The notes: generated from the letters alone by a model not told the origin. DNA of 64,000 nucleotides from Thalassolituus hydrocarboniclasticus (GCF_025345565.1 NZ_CP054475.1:1011501-1075500), one strand, 5' to 3'. Positions 36,025-45,239 are shown, numbered from the stretch's first letter. Translations and numbers: made by a program.

Positions 36025-36906
36025 ATGCGTTGGCTGTTAGCACTGGGCTTGCTGGCCCTGATGTCATCGATGCAGGCGCAGGAAACGCCTGTCGCAGATG
36101 AGCGTCCGCCGCTGCGCTGGATTGTGATGCCATATCCGCCGTTGCATATCAGTGAGGGGCCAATGGCGGGCAAGGGCATCGCTGATACTTATCTGGATCT
36201 GGTTATTGAAGCGATGCCACAGTATCGGCATGTGCGTGAGGAGATGACCCCGGCCCGTGCCTGGCAGCTGATCCGTGCCGGCGAAAATATCTGTCATCCG
36301 GGGGCGCTGTATACGCCGGAGCGGGCCAAATATACGCTGTTCAGTGATTCACCGGCGTTGTTTCCATCGCTGGCGTTTATGGTGCGGCTGGAAGATTACA
36401 AGGCGTTGTTTGCGCCGCAGATGACCATTGCAGCAGCAGATATGCTGGCGCGGACCAATTTGCGTTTGGGGCTGGTAGCTGACCGTTCCTATTATGTGTT
36501 TCTCGATAACCTGCTGAGTGCCGGCAATGTGTATCAGCGGGCGACGGTGCTCTCCAGTTTGCATGGGCCGCTGAGCCTGTACCGCATGCTGCAGTCGGGA
36601 CGTATCGATTACATCATCGAATATCCCTGGATTAACCGCTATATGGTCGACACGATTCAGGCACCGGAGGCGCATGAGCTGGTGGCCCTGTCGATCCGCG
36701 AGTTACCACAGTTTGCCAAAGGCTATGTTGCCTGTCCGAAAACCCTCTGGGGAGAGCGGGTGATTATGGCGGTAAACCGCTGGGTAGCTGAGCAGAAAAA
36801 TACCGAAACCAACCGTCAGCGTATGGCGGTTTGGCTCGACCGCAATACGCTGCCGCGTTATATGAAAGCGTATGAAGAAATGATTGCACCGGTAACCAGG
36901 CCCTGA
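36025..36906 (+). CDS. Periplasmic substrate-binding-like protein (TIGR02285-type)
   Basis: The 293-residue protein has a signal peptide (about 1-19, RWLLALGLLALMSSMQAQE) and a fold like the amino-acid-type solute-binding proteins (VMPYPPLHISEGPMAGKGIA, AWQLIRAGENICHPGALYTP, SGRIDYIIEYPWI). It resembles the TIGR02285 group of unknown function. The ATG at 36025 has GGAG 6 bases ahead. No transporter genes are near, so it may be a sensor or stand-alone receptor. Confidence 0.75.
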   Translation: MRWLLALGLLALMSSMQAQETPVADERPPLRWIVMPYPPLHISEGPMAGKGIADTYLDLVIEAMPQYRHVREEMTPARAWQLIRAGENICHPGALYTPERAKYTLFSDSPALFPSLAFMVRLEDYKALFAPQMTIAAADMLARTNLRLGLVADRSYYVFLDNLLSAGNVYQRATVLSSLHGPLSLYRMLQSGRIDYIIEYPWINRYMVDTIQAPEAHELVALSIRELPQFAKGYVACPKTLWGERVIMAVNRWVAEQKNTETNRQRMAVWLDRNTLPRYMKAYEEMIAPVTRP

Positions 36907-36927
36907 AACGGTCTGGCAGGCGCTGCG

Positions 36928-37974
36928 TTATTCGCTGCGCTTCAGTACCCGCGCCTGATAACCGGCTTCGGTGAGGATATAGGCCGCGGCTTCTGCCCGG
37001 CCTTCACCGGTAATGACATAAACAAAGGCTTTGGATAATTCATTCAGACGGCTGCGCAGCTGTGCCAGTGGTATGGTTGTTGCGCGGTGAATCGGGCTGG
37101 CCGCGACTTCCTGTGGCAGGCGCACATCGAGCACCACGGTGCCGGTGTCACCTTCATCGATCAGGGCGCTGAGCTGGTTTTCGCTGACGTATTCAACCAC
37201 TGGCGTTTTCAGCAGGGTGTCGAAGTCTTCTTTGGTTAATACCATCAACACGCCATTGCTGCTCATGGTAATGCTGGCATTACGCGGCAGATTACTGACC
37301 AGTGCGTCTTCACCAAACAGATCTCCGCTGCCAAGAGCGGCGAGGGTTTCCTGTTTGTTATTTACTTTACGGCTGACAATGGCCTTGCCGCTTTTGATCA
37401 CATAGCACTCGTGGCCTTCTTCGCCCTCGTGGATGATTTCTTCACCGAGTGACACTTCACGTTCGTTAAAACGGGTCAGCAGCTTCTGGATATTGGCCGG
37501 TGGTACACGGTTAAACAGATCGGAAGTGAGCAGGCTTTCCAGCCAGTCGTGTTCAGTGTCTTCTTCCTGATCATAGGCCTGGCGTAACTCCGACCAGGTG
37601 GTGATCAGCTCCAGATACTGACGCTTGATGGCAAATAACTGGCAGGGCGATTGTGTGATGGCCGCATGGCGGTGAATCGGATGGCTGGCATCCAGGGCGA
37701 GAAAGTTTTCATCATCGTCGCCTTTAATCTGGGTAATACGGAACTGGTCATCGGCCAGGTCGACCGTTCCTTCAAGCAGAAAGTGACATTCGTCGTCTTC
37801 TTCACCACGTTTAAACAGAATCTTTTTATCGGCCAGCGAATAGGCACGGAAATGTGGCAACAGCTCGCTGACAGCATGGGCAGACAGCTCATCAAAAGGA
37901 ATAAAGCGCTGAATCTGCTCTGTTGTAAGGGCCGTATCCGGCGCGCTTGCAGATGGATTGATGGAATCTTCCAT
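36928..37974 (-). CDS. Two cyclic-nucleotide-binding domains fused to a rhodanese-like domain
   Basis: The 348-residue protein has a degenerate cNMP-type domain (about 25-130), a more canonical one (about 150-260), and a rhodanese-like domain (about 268-345). The second cNMP domain has the phosphate cassette LFGEDALVSNLPRNASITM. The rhodanese active loop reads YVITGEGRAEAA with no Cys, so sulfur transfer is unlikely. It has no DNA-binding or enzymatic output I can see, and is convergent with the binding-protein gene. Confidence 0.85.
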   Translation of the reverse strand: MEDSINPSASAPDTALTTEQIQRFIPFDELSAHAVSELLPHFRAYSLADKKILFKRGEEDDECHFLLEGTVDLADDQFRITQIKGDDDENFLALDASHPIHRHAAITQSPCQLFAIKRQYLELITTWSELRQAYDQEEDTEHDWLESLLTSDLFNRVPPANIQKLLTRFNEREVSLGEEIIHEGEEGHECYVIKSGKAIVSRKVNNKQETLAALGSGDLFGEDALVSNLPRNASITMSSNGVLMVLTKEDFDTLLKTPVVEYVSENQLSALIDEGDTGTVVLDVRLPQEVAASPIHRATTIPLAQLRSRLNELSKAFVYVITGEGRAEAAAYILTEAGYQARVLKRSE

Positions 37975-38072
37975 GGTGTTTCTGGCCTGACCAATGACGA
38001 ATGAAATAACACACGATGAATGTATTTTTGCACACTATCACAAAGCCTGCCGTTTTTTGCTGTGCCTGTTAT

Positions 38073-38792
38073 TCACAATTTCAGGCCCGGCGGCCAATGC
38101 AGACGCGCAGAAACGCCCTGTAATTGTTGCTTATCTGTGCAATTCAGAGCGTCGATAGGCGGAATAACCCCCAGACAGGGAACATTCTGCTGGTTGAACC
38201 AGTGTTGCAGGAATTGCAGATTTTCCTCTGCCGCGGCCATACGCGGTGGCAGCTGGTTGGCCACCCAGCCGGCCAGCGCTAAGCCGGATTGCTGTATAGC
38301 GCGGGCACTGAGCAGTGCGTGGTTAATACAGCCCAGCTTCATACCCACCACCAGAATCACCGGGGCGCCCAGTGCACAGGCAAAATCGGCGAGGGTTTCT
38401 GCGTTATTTAATGGTACCAACCAGCCACCGGCGCCTTCGCATAACAGCAGATCCGGCTGCTGACGCAGGGCGGGCTGGCAGGCCTGCATCAGACTGTCCA
38501 CGGTAAGTGTGCACTGCTCCTGTTGCGCGGCAATATGAGGTGCAATCGCTGCCTGCAGAGCGATGGGATTGTGGATGTTGTAATCCTGTGCCGGCTGGCT
38601 GTACTGCTGGTGCAGCAGGGCATCGCTGTTGCGCATCAGAGAAGAGGAAGGCTTACGTTCACAACCGGCGGCGACGGGTTTCAGGCCCAGGCAGGTTAAA
38701 CCCTGCTGTTGTGCTTTCAGCAGATAGGCGGCACTGATCAGGGTTTTGCCGGCGTCAGTATCGGTGCCGGTAATAAAGAGGCGCTGTGTCAT
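38073..38792 (-). CDS. bioD: Dethiobiotin synthetase
   Basis: The 239-residue enzyme closes the ureido ring of dethiobiotin using CO2 and ATP. It has the P-loop FITGTDTDAGKTLISAAYL, LGLKPVAAGC, and the EGAGGWLVPL motif. It is the last gene of the bioF-bioH-bioC-bioD operon, 17 bases after bioC. Confidence 0.96.
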   Translation of the reverse strand: MTQRLFITGTDTDAGKTLISAAYLLKAQQQGLTCLGLKPVAAGCERKPSSSLMRNSDALLHQQYSQPAQDYNIHNPIALQAAIAPHIAAQQEQCTLTVDSLMQACQPALRQQPDLLLCEGAGGWLVPLNNAETLADFACALGAPVILVVGMKLGCINHALLSARAIQQSGLALAGWVANQLPPRMAAAEENLQFLQHWFNQQNVPCLGVIPPIDALNCTDKQQLQGVSARLHWPPGLKL

Positions 38793-38809
38793 TTGGCTCT
38801 GTTCCCATT

Positions 38810-39640
38810 TTACTCTTTACGCAGCAGCAGCCACTGCACCTGATAGCTCAGCGGCAGCAGGCCATTGCGCTCACGCGGATAAGCGTTATCCAGCTGCTGC
38901 AATGCCCGGCCGCCGCCCAGGCCGCTTTTCCGGCCGGGGTTCACATTGGTGGCGCCAATGGCTTTGAGGTTGCGCAGCAGGCTGGTGAGTGAGTCGTAAT
39001 GTTCCTGCAACAGACTCTGCTGCCGGCTGACGCTGCGCAACCCGGCCTGCAACAGCGCCTGCTGCAGGTCAGCGGCGCTGATGAAATTATTTACATGAGG
39101 TTTATCGTCGATACTGCGCCAGGCCTGTAACAGCTCCTGCTGAGTACCGGGCAGCAGCGTTGCCAGAGCCAGTGTGCCGCCGGGTTTCAGTACCCGCGCC
39201 CATTCCCGCAGGGTGCTGTGCGGCTGCTCGCTCCATTGCAGCATCAGGCTGGAAAACAGCCCATCGCAACTGGCATCGGCCAGAGGAATCTGGTCGGCAT
39301 CGGCCTGTAACAGGGCTATGGCAGGACTGGCAAAGCGCCGCGCACTGCGGATCATGCCGCTGGCCAGATCAAGGCCGTAAACCTGTTGTGCGCCCAGCTG
39401 GTGCAGGCGTGGCAGGGTCTGGCCGGTGCCACAGCCAATATCCAGCCAGTGACCAAACAGCGGCCCGTTTACGCGCTGCAGACGGCTGAGCAATTGATTG
39501 CGCACCTGCAGCTGAATGCCTGCAGCCTGATCGTACGAGTGGGCGGCGCGGCTGAACTGCTGTGCCACCAGACGTTTATCACGCCGCAGCGTTATCGTGC
39601 TGTCGACGGGCGTCTGCAGAGAAAGACATTCAGCGTTCAT
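38810..39640 (-). CDS. bioC: Malonyl-ACP O-methyltransferase BioC
   Basis: The 276-residue SAM-dependent methyltransferase caps malonyl-ACP to start pimelate synthesis. Signs: VAQQFSRAAHSYDQAAGIQL (BioC start), motif I WLDIGCGTGQTLPRL, and LFSSLMLQWSEQPHSTLREW. The ATG at 39640 overlaps the bioH stop (ATGA) and has GGAG 7 bases ahead; an ATG 12 codons upstream lies inside bioH. It works with BioH, which later removes the methyl group. Confidence 0.95.
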   Translation of the reverse strand: MNAECLSLQTPVDSTITLRRDKRLVAQQFSRAAHSYDQAAGIQLQVRNQLLSRLQRVNGPLFGHWLDIGCGTGQTLPRLHQLGAQQVYGLDLASGMIRSARRFASPAIALLQADADQIPLADASCDGLFSSLMLQWSEQPHSTLREWARVLKPGGTLALATLLPGTQQELLQAWRSIDDKPHVNNFISAADLQQALLQAGLRSVSRQQSLLQEHYDSLTSLLRNLKAIGATNVNPGRKSGLGGGRALQQLDNAYPRERNGLLPLSYQVQWLLLRKE

Positions 39641-40437
39641 ACCTGTGCTCCGCTGACCGGTTTGAGCTGGCAGCACAAGGCCTGCAGCCGGGTTAACAGG
39701 GCGGCCTGTCCTTCAGGTTCGAGAAAAAAAGCATGACTGTGGCCGGGGCTGTAATACACCGGATTGAGTCCGCCGGCATTGAGCGCATCGTGGCTGCCGA
39801 GCCAGTGTTGTTCCTGCCTGACCCGCAGGCGGCTGCCGCTGGCAGGGTTAAGACGATAGCTGCGCAGCCAGTCGAGACCCGGCAGCAGGGTAGCCGGATC
39901 ATTCAGCTGGTGGCTGGCAAGCAGGCGACTGAGTGGCCGTGCGTCAGCGGCGCCCTGAGTGCAGAGTGCGAGAAAGCGGCGCCGGGTTTTCTCCGGCTGT
40001 TGTTGCATATTCTGGCTGAACTGCTCCAGCAGGTCGGCATCCAGACCAAATTCATCCTCCGCCTGTAAACGGCAGAAAGCAGCGCTGGTGGCCAGCGTAA
40101 TCAGGGTGGTATTGAGCGTTTTTTGCGTTGCTGATGCCGCTGCAGAAACAGACAGCGCCGTGCAGGCCAGCGCTCCGCCGAGTGACCAGCCGACCCAGAT
40201 TGCCGGACGTTGCGGACTGACGGGAGCCTGATTGATCAGAGCCTGAGCGCATGTGTTGAAGTCACTGTTGTCTGCAACCCCTGTTGCGGAATAATCAAAG
40301 CCATAGTGCTGACCCGGCAGCTGGTTATAGAGCGGGGCAAAGACTTCCGGGGCAAAGCTCCAGCCCGGCAGCCAGAACCAGTCGGGGCCGGGATTTTCTG
40401 CCTGTAACAGGCGCCATGGGGAAACAGGCTGGTTCAT
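39637..40437 (-). CDS. bioH: Pimeloyl-ACP methyl ester esterase BioH-like hydrolase
   Basis: The 266-residue alpha/beta hydrolase has the oxyanion/N-terminal block WFWLPGWSFAPEVFAPLYNQ, the nucleophile elbow WVGWSLGGALA (Ser in GWSLGG) and the catalytic His in SPGHSHAFFLE. It should free pimeloyl-ACP from its methyl ester. The ATG at 40437 overlaps the bioF stop (ATGA); the frame is open 48 codons further but that lies within bioF. It diverges from E. coli BioH, but its place between bioF and bioC supports the role. Confidence 0.88.
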   Translation of the reverse strand: MNQPVSPWRLLQAENPGPDWFWLPGWSFAPEVFAPLYNQLPGQHYGFDYSATGVADNSDFNTCAQALINQAPVSPQRPAIWVGWSLGGALACTALSVSAAASATQKTLNTTLITLATSAAFCRLQAEDEFGLDADLLEQFSQNMQQQPEKTRRRFLALCTQGAADARPLSRLLASHQLNDPATLLPGLDWLRSYRLNPASGSRLRVRQEQHWLGSHDALNAGGLNPVYYSPGHSHAFFLEPEGQAALLTRLQALCCQLKPVSGAQV

Positions 40438-41624
40438 GCACTGGCCTCCTGAACCGGCAGTAATTCGGCCAGGGCGTTTAACAGAAAGTCGATATCGCTC
40501 TGACGGTGTGCAGCACTCAGGGTTATGCGCAGGCGGGCGCTGCCGGCAGGTACGGTGGGTGGGCGGATGGCACTGACCCACAACCCGCGTTGCAGCAGCT
40601 GCTCAGAAAGTTGCAGGGCGCTACCGCTGTCACCGATCAGCAGCGGCTGAATGGCTGATTCTGACGGCATAAGCGATAAACCCAGACTGGCGGCCCGACG
40701 GCGGAAATAGCGGATATTGGCCTGCAGTTGCCGCTGACGGTCGCCCTGCTGCAGGCGTTTCAGGTTGGCCAGCATGGCTTCGGCCAGCGCCGGTGGCAGC
40801 GCGGTGGTGTAGATGTAAGGCCGGGCAAACTGGATCAGGTAATCGATAAGGTCAGCACTGCCGGCCACAAAAGCACCAAAACCGCCCAGCGCTTTGCCCA
40901 GAGTGCCGACGTACAGCGGCAGCTGTTGCGGACTGAGGCCAAAATGCGCCCGGACTCCCTGGCCTGCAGCGGGCTCGGTATTGGGTGTGCTGCCCAGTAC
41001 GCCAAAGCCGTGGGCGTCGTCGATCATTAACAGGGCGTTGTGTTCGCTGCTCAGTTCGCTCAGGCGGCGGACGTCGGCCAGATCGCCGTCCATGCTGAAG
41101 ATACTGTCGCTGACGATCAGACGTTCGCCGTTGGCCGGCACGCCCAGCAGCTGTTGCAGATGGTGGTAATCGGCATGGCGGTAACGGCTGAGTCTGGCGC
41201 GGCTGAGCAAGGCGCCATCCAGCAGTGAAGCGTGGTTGAGCTTGTCCTGCAGTACTTCGTCGCTGCGACCAGCGAGGGCGGCAATAGTACCGAGGTTTGC
41301 CATAAAGCCGGTTGAGAATAACAGCGCCCGCTCATAGCCACAGTGCGCGGCCAGTGCCTGCTCCAGCTCATGGTGGGCGCTGCTGTGGCCACATACCAGA
41401 TGTGAAGCACCACTTCCCATCGCCCAGCGCTGTGCGGCATGGGCCAGATCATCAGCACCACAGGCGGCCAGACCAAGATAATCATTGGCGCAGAAGTTCA
41501 GCACCGGCTGGCCGTTGCGCAGGGTGTGTGTCTGCTGCACATCGCCCAGCAGAGCGCGCTGGCGCCACAGCTGCTGTTGCTGGCGTTCATGCAGGGCCTG
41601 TTGAATACGCTGGTTCCAGCTCAT
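40434..41624 (-). CDS. bioF: 8-amino-7-oxononanoate synthase
   Basis: The 396-residue PLP enzyme joins pimeloyl-ACP and alanine. It has LNFCANDYLGLAACGADD, the PLP-stacking region GSGASHLVCGHSSAHHELE, DDAHGFGVLG and the PLP-Lys motif VGTLGKALGGFGAFV. The ribosome site is weak (CAGG). It heads bioF-H-C-D. In many relatives bioB comes first; here it does not. Upstream lie five 21-bp repeats and a BirA-type operator, and the same frame stays open through the repeats but without a start codon. Confidence 0.96.
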   Translation of the reverse strand: MSWNQRIQQALHERQQQQLWRQRALLGDVQQTHTLRNGQPVLNFCANDYLGLAACGADDLAHAAQRWAMGSGASHLVCGHSSAHHELEQALAAHCGYERALLFSTGFMANLGTIAALAGRSDEVLQDKLNHASLLDGALLSRARLSRYRHADYHHLQQLLGVPANGERLIVSDSIFSMDGDLADVRRLSELSSEHNALLMIDDAHGFGVLGSTPNTEPAAGQGVRAHFGLSPQQLPLYVGTLGKALGGFGAFVAGSADLIDYLIQFARPYIYTTALPPALAEAMLANLKRLQQGDRQRQLQANIRYFRRRAASLGLSLMPSESAIQPLLIGDSGSALQLSEQLLQRGLWVSAIRPPTVPAGSARLRITLSAAHRQSDIDFLLNALAELLPVQEASA

Positions 41625-41658
41625 GCTGCCTGAGGGTGCCTTTTCTGAATGGGTTAAA

Positions 41659-41763
41659 GCCTGTCGCTGTTGCCGGCTCGCCTGTTGCTGTTGCCGACTC
41701 GCCTGCTTCAGTTGCCGGCTCGCCTGTTGCTGTTGCCGACTCGCCTGCTTCAGTTGCCGACTC
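41659..41763. repeat. Minisatellite, five 21-bp units in the bioF leader
   Basis: Five units of exactly 21 bases begin at 41659, 41680, 41701, 41722 and 41743. Units 2 and 4 are identical, and units 3 and 5 differ by one base, so a 42-bp pair is repeated. It sits between the BirA box and the bioF start. Because 21 is a multiple of three, several frames stay open through it (for example repeats of ESATATG on the minus strand, 41587-41787), but no ribosome site supports translation. Confidence 0.93.
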
Positions 41764-41795
41764 GACAGGGGAGTTGCGGCTGATCATAATGCTGA

Positions 41796-41828
41796 TAGTT
41801 AACCAGTCAATTTAAAAATGGTTTACAA
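41796..41828. promoter_or_regulatory. BirA-type biotin operator between bioF and bioA
   Basis: TAGTTAACC (41796-41804) and GGTTTACAA (41820-41828) form an inverted pair with a 15-base AT-rich spacer. The right half is a perfect match to the bacterial BirA half site (TTGTAAACC inverted) and the left half matches 7 of 9. The position between the divergent bioF and bioA genes is the same as in E. coli. Confidence 0.75.
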
Positions 41829-41896
41829 GTTTACTGCGGAACGGTCCGGAGCCGGGTCTGCTTCGGCCTGGGTCTCTTCCACTGTCAGGAGTTGCT

Positions 41897-43222
41897 ATGC
41901 ATTTTTCCTCTGTTTCTCACTCAGCTTCTTCCGTGCTGCAATCGCAGCCCGATCTGGCTTTTGACCGTGAACACCTCTGGCATCCATACAGTTCTATGGC
42001 GGAGCCGGCGCAGGTGTGGCCGGTGGTTGCAGCGAAGGGCGTCAGGCTGCAGCTGGCGGATGGCCGCGAGCTGATCGATGGCATGGCGTCCTGGTGGTGT
42101 GCGGTACACGGCTATAACCATCCGCGTCTGAATGCTGCGCTGCTGGAGCAGGCTGAGCAGATGAGTCATGTGATGTTTGGCGGTCTGACGCACAGTCCGG
42201 CCATTGAGTTGGCACGCCGTCTGGTGGCGCTGACGCCGGCGGGGCTGGATAAGGTGTTTCTGGCGGATTCTGGCTCGGTGGCGGTGGAGGTGGCGCTGAA
42301 AATGGCGCTGCAGTATCAGCAGGCCCGCGGGCTGAGCGGTAAACATAAGATTCTGGCCCTGCAACGCGGCTATCACGGCGATACTTTGGGGGCGATGTCG
42401 GTATGTGATCCAACCCGTGGGATGCACCAGTTGTTTGCCGGTATTCTGCCGCAGCAATATTTTGTTCCGCCGCCGCAGACGGGTTTTTATGACGACTGGG
42501 ATGCCGCCGACTGCAGCGCACTGGAGCAGGTGTTACAAAAGCATCATGCCGACATAGCCGCCCTGATTGTTGAGCCGGTGGTGCAGGGGGCCGGAGGCAT
42601 GCGCTTCTATCACCCGCAGTACCTGCGCGAGGCGCGGCGCCTGTGTGATGAATACGACGTGCTGCTGATTGCCGATGAAATTGCCACCGGTTTTGGTCGC
42701 ACCGGCCGTTTGTTTGCCTGTGAATGGGCCGGAATCACACCGGATATTCTCTGCCTTGGCAAAGCCCTGACCGGTGGTTATATGACACTGGCGGCAACGC
42801 TTACTACCTCACAGGTTGCGGAAACCATCAGTCGCGGTGAGGCCGGCTGTTTTATGCACGGCCCGACGTTTATGGGTAATCCGCTGGCTTGCCGGGTGGC
42901 CTGTGAAAGTATCGATTTGCTGCTGGAAAACGACTGGGCGGCGCAGGTCGCGTGTCTGGAGCAGGGACTGCTGTCGGGATTAATGCCGGCACGTCAGTTA
43001 CCGGGAGTTGCTGATGTCCGTGTGTTGGGTGCTATTGGCGTGATCGAAATGCAGCGGCCGGTGAGCATGGCGCAACTGCAGCCAGCCTGTGTGGAACGCG
43101 GTATCTGGGTGCGGCCATTTGGTAATCTGCTGTATGTGATGCCGCCTTTTGTTATGGATGATAATGACTTGGCGCATTTAACCGCGGCCATGCTGTCTGC
43201 ACTGCGTGTGCAGGTGCCATAA
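41897..43222 (+). CDS. bioA: Adenosylmethionine-8-amino-7-oxononanoate aminotransferase
   Basis: The 441-residue PLP enzyme turns the BioF product into diaminopelargonate using SAM as amino donor. It has [60 protein letters not shown], and the PLP Lys in [20 protein letters not shown] lies 6 bases before the ATG. It is divergent from bioFHCD across the BirA-type operator. Confidence 0.97.
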   Translation: MHFSSVSHSASSVLQSQPDLAFDREHLWHPYSSMAEPAQVWPVVAAKGVRLQLADGRELIDGMASWWCAVHGYNHPRLNAALLEQAEQMSHVMFGGLTHSPAIELARRLVALTPAGLDKVFLADSGSVAVEVALKMALQYQQARGLSGKHKILALQRGYHGDTLGAMSVCDPTRGMHQLFAGILPQQYFVPPPQTGFYDDWDAADCSALEQVLQKHHADIAALIVEPVVQGAGGMRFYHPQYLREARRLCDEYDVLLIADEIATGFGRTGRLFACEWAGITPDILCLGKALTGGYMTLAATLTTSQVAETISRGEAGCFMHGPTFMGNPLACRVACESIDLLLENDWAAQVACLEQGLLSGLMPARQLPGVADVRVLGAIGVIEMQRPVSMAQLQPACVERGIWVRPFGNLLYVMPPFVMDDNDLAHLTAAMLSALRVQVP

Positions 43223-43298
43223 CAAAAAAGAAGGAACCGCGCCGGGAGGAGAGAGTCTCAGACTGACGTATTTTATCACGCTGTCACGGGACCGACTT

Positions 43299-43799
43299 AT
43301 GCTGAATTCGTTACTGAATCCATCAAAAAACACTGACCAGCCTTTGCTTCATCAATACAAAACCGGCGTCGCTTTATTATTTTCCGGAGTGTTTCATCTG
43401 CTGGCTTTATTATTGGTGGGGCTGTCATTTTCGACGTTTTTTAACGGTCTGTTCAGCGGTGATGGTGATATGGTCACGCTGGTGATCAAGGCAATTAATA
43501 CGCTTGTTATCGCGCTGGCAATGTATGAGCTGGGGCTGGGGGTTGGTAAGGAATACGCGGCGGAAGAAGCCGGGGAAAATATTTTCCAGAATATCCGCCG
43601 CACCATCACCCGTTTTGTCGGCACCGTGTGTATCGCACTGGTGCTGGAAGCGCTGATTATGATTATTAAATACAGCCAGCTCGATCTGGCCGGCAACCTG
43701 TATTACCCGGTGGCAATCCTGGTTGCCTGTTCTTTTTTATTGCTGGCATTGGGAGCCTTCCTGGCGCTGACACGCCAGGTGTGTGAAATCAGGCATTAG
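43299..43799 (+). CDS. Uncharacterised four-helix membrane protein
   Basis: The 166-residue protein has four predicted membrane helices (about 23-45, 57-77, 103-124, 134-156) and no domain I can name. The ATG at 43299 is chosen since the frame before it is short, odd and overlaps bioA; its ribosome site is weak. It is convergent with the DUF502 gene, overlapping it by 4 bases at the stops. Confidence 0.65.
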   Translation: MLNSLLNPSKNTDQPLLHQYKTGVALLFSGVFHLLALLLVGLSFSTFFNGLFSGDGDMVTLVIKAINTLVIALAMYELGLGVGKEYAAEEAGENIFQNIRRTITRFVGTVCIALVLEALIMIIKYSQLDLAGNLYYPVAILVACSFLLLALGAFLALTRQVCEIRH

Positions 43800-44416
43800 G
43801 CTCCAGATCCGCTGGTGGGTTCTTTTTTGCGGGCCTGACTCTGAGATACGCCCGCTGTTAAGGCAAAACGCATGGCATCTTCAAACGACCAATCGAGCAT
43901 GGTCAGGCGGGCGCGGGGCACAAACAGGGTATAACCGCCGACCATGTAGCTCATGGGCAGGTAGACTGCGACCAGTTCTTCTTTATCGCCGGCGTTCTGC
44001 ACTGCGGGTGGAATTTTGGTTGCGGTAATAAACCCCAGTAATTGTGCATCGCCGGGCATATCAACCAGCACAGCCTGCTGATTGTTGTGTTTTTCCTGAT
44101 CAAACATCGCAGCAAAATCTTTCACTGCGCCGTACAGGGTTTTGACCAGCGGAAAGCGCAGCAGGGCATCTTCGACATACTGATACAGCCAGCTGACCGG
44201 GTTGAACTGGAACAATAATCCGACCGACAGCAAAGCCAGCAGCATCAGCAGCAAACCCATACCCGGGAATAGGCTGGGAATATGCAGGCTGGCAAGCAGA
44301 TCCAGTCCCAGGCCATTGAGCCACATCAGCGCCGACCACAACAGCCAGACGGTTACCAGTAAAGGCAGTACCACCATGGAGCCTTTGATCAGCGGTTGCA
44401 GCAGATAGCGTTTCAT
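43796..44416 (-). CDS. DUF502 family membrane protein
   Basis: The 206-residue protein has two membrane helices (about 12-34 and 50-70) and a soluble part with the DUF502 pattern: PLVKTLYGAVKDFAAMF, VLVDMPGDAQLLGFITA, and VYLPMSYMVGGYTLFVPR. The function is unknown. It follows the ion-channel gene by 10 bases on the same strand, so the two are probably cotranscribed. Confidence 0.88.
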   Translation of the reverse strand: MKRYLLQPLIKGSMVVLPLLVTVWLLWSALMWLNGLGLDLLASLHIPSLFPGMGLLLMLLALLSVGLLFQFNPVSWLYQYVEDALLRFPLVKTLYGAVKDFAAMFDQEKHNNQQAVLVDMPGDAQLLGFITATKIPPAVQNAGDKEELVAVYLPMSYMVGGYTLFVPRARLTMLDWSFEDAMRFALTAGVSQSQARKKEPTSGSGA

Positions 44417-44426
44417 AAAAACTCCG

Positions 44427-45239
44427 TCAGGATTTTGGTGGTTGCTGCTGTTGCAGCAGGGCTTTCAGTTCGCGGATTTCTGCCGCCAGATCGTCAAGGG
44501 TAGCTTTGCCGTCGGCGGCATCCTGCTCGGCTTTTTCCTGTGCATGTTCATCTTCCAGTACGTTTACCACAATACCGATGACCATATTAAGAAAGGCAAA
44601 GGTGGTGAGGAAAATAAAGCTCAGATAAAAAATCCACGACAGCGGGTAGACCGCCATGGTTTCGTACATCACATCGGTCCAGTCTTCAAAGGTCATCACC
44701 CGGAACAGGGTCAGCATGGAGATCGAAATATCACCCCAGAGCACATCGTTGATGGGTTCAAAGAAGGTGGTACCGATGGCGGCATAGATGTAATAGATAA
44801 TAAACATCAGCAGCAGCACATAGCCCAGTTGCGGCAGGGCGCGCAGCAGCGAGTTCAGCAACATGCGCAATTCCGGAATGATGGACACCATCCGCAGCAC
44901 ACGGAAAATCCGTACCAGACGACCAATCAGCGCCATATCGCTGTGATCGACCGGAATCAGACTGATCACCACCACAAGGGTATCAAACAGGTTCCAGCCA
45001 TTATGGAAGAAGCGTTTTTTCTCCGGCGCCGCCATAAAGCGGATAACGATTTCGATCAGGAAAATCACCGTAATGCCGGTATCCAGCCAGTTCAGCACCA
45101 CCATCAGAGGGTCGGGAATGCTGTAGGTTTTGGCACCGATCAGAAGGGCTGAAATAATAATGATGGCTACAACAAAGAGTTCAAAGGCTTTGTTGTCACG
45201 GACGGCCTGCGAAGCGGCCTGTAATTGCTGAATATTCAT
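44427..45239 (-). CDS. One-domain voltage-gated cation channel (BacNav/BacCav-like)
   Basis: The 270-residue protein has six membrane helices in the layout of NaChBac-type channels. S4 carries four Arg at every third place (R107, R110, R113, R116; LVRIFRVLRMV). The pore filter is T183-F-E-D-W-T-D189. BacNav sodium channels have LESWSM-type filters, while the engineered calcium-selective CavAb has TLDDWSD; the extra acids at 186 and 189 thus suggest calcium preference. The C-terminal part (about 228-265) is an acidic coiled coil, as in channel tetramers. It lies upstream of DUF502. Confidence 0.88.
   Translation of the reverse strand: MNIQQLQAASQAVRDNKAFELFVVAIIIISALLIGAKTYSIPDPLMVVLNWLDTGITVIFLIEIVIRFMAAPEKKRFFHNGWNLFDTLVVVISLIPVDHSDMALIGRLVRIFRVLRMVSIIPELRMLLNSLLRALPQLGYVLLLMFIIYYIYAAIGTTFFEPINDVLWGDISISMLTLFRVMTFEDWTDVMYETMAVYPLSWIFYLSFIFLTTFAFLNMVIGIVVNVLEDEHAQEKAEQDAADGKATLDDLAAEIRELKALLQQQQPPKS

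Noticed and set aside
41659-41763. CRISPR array
   Set aside because: The units are directly adjacent with no spacers and there are no cas genes.
41587-41787. 66-residue minus-strand frame with ESATATG-type repeats
   Set aside because: It is a reading of the 21-bp minisatellite that overlaps the bioF start out of frame and has no ribosome site. Kept only as a remark in the repeat entry.
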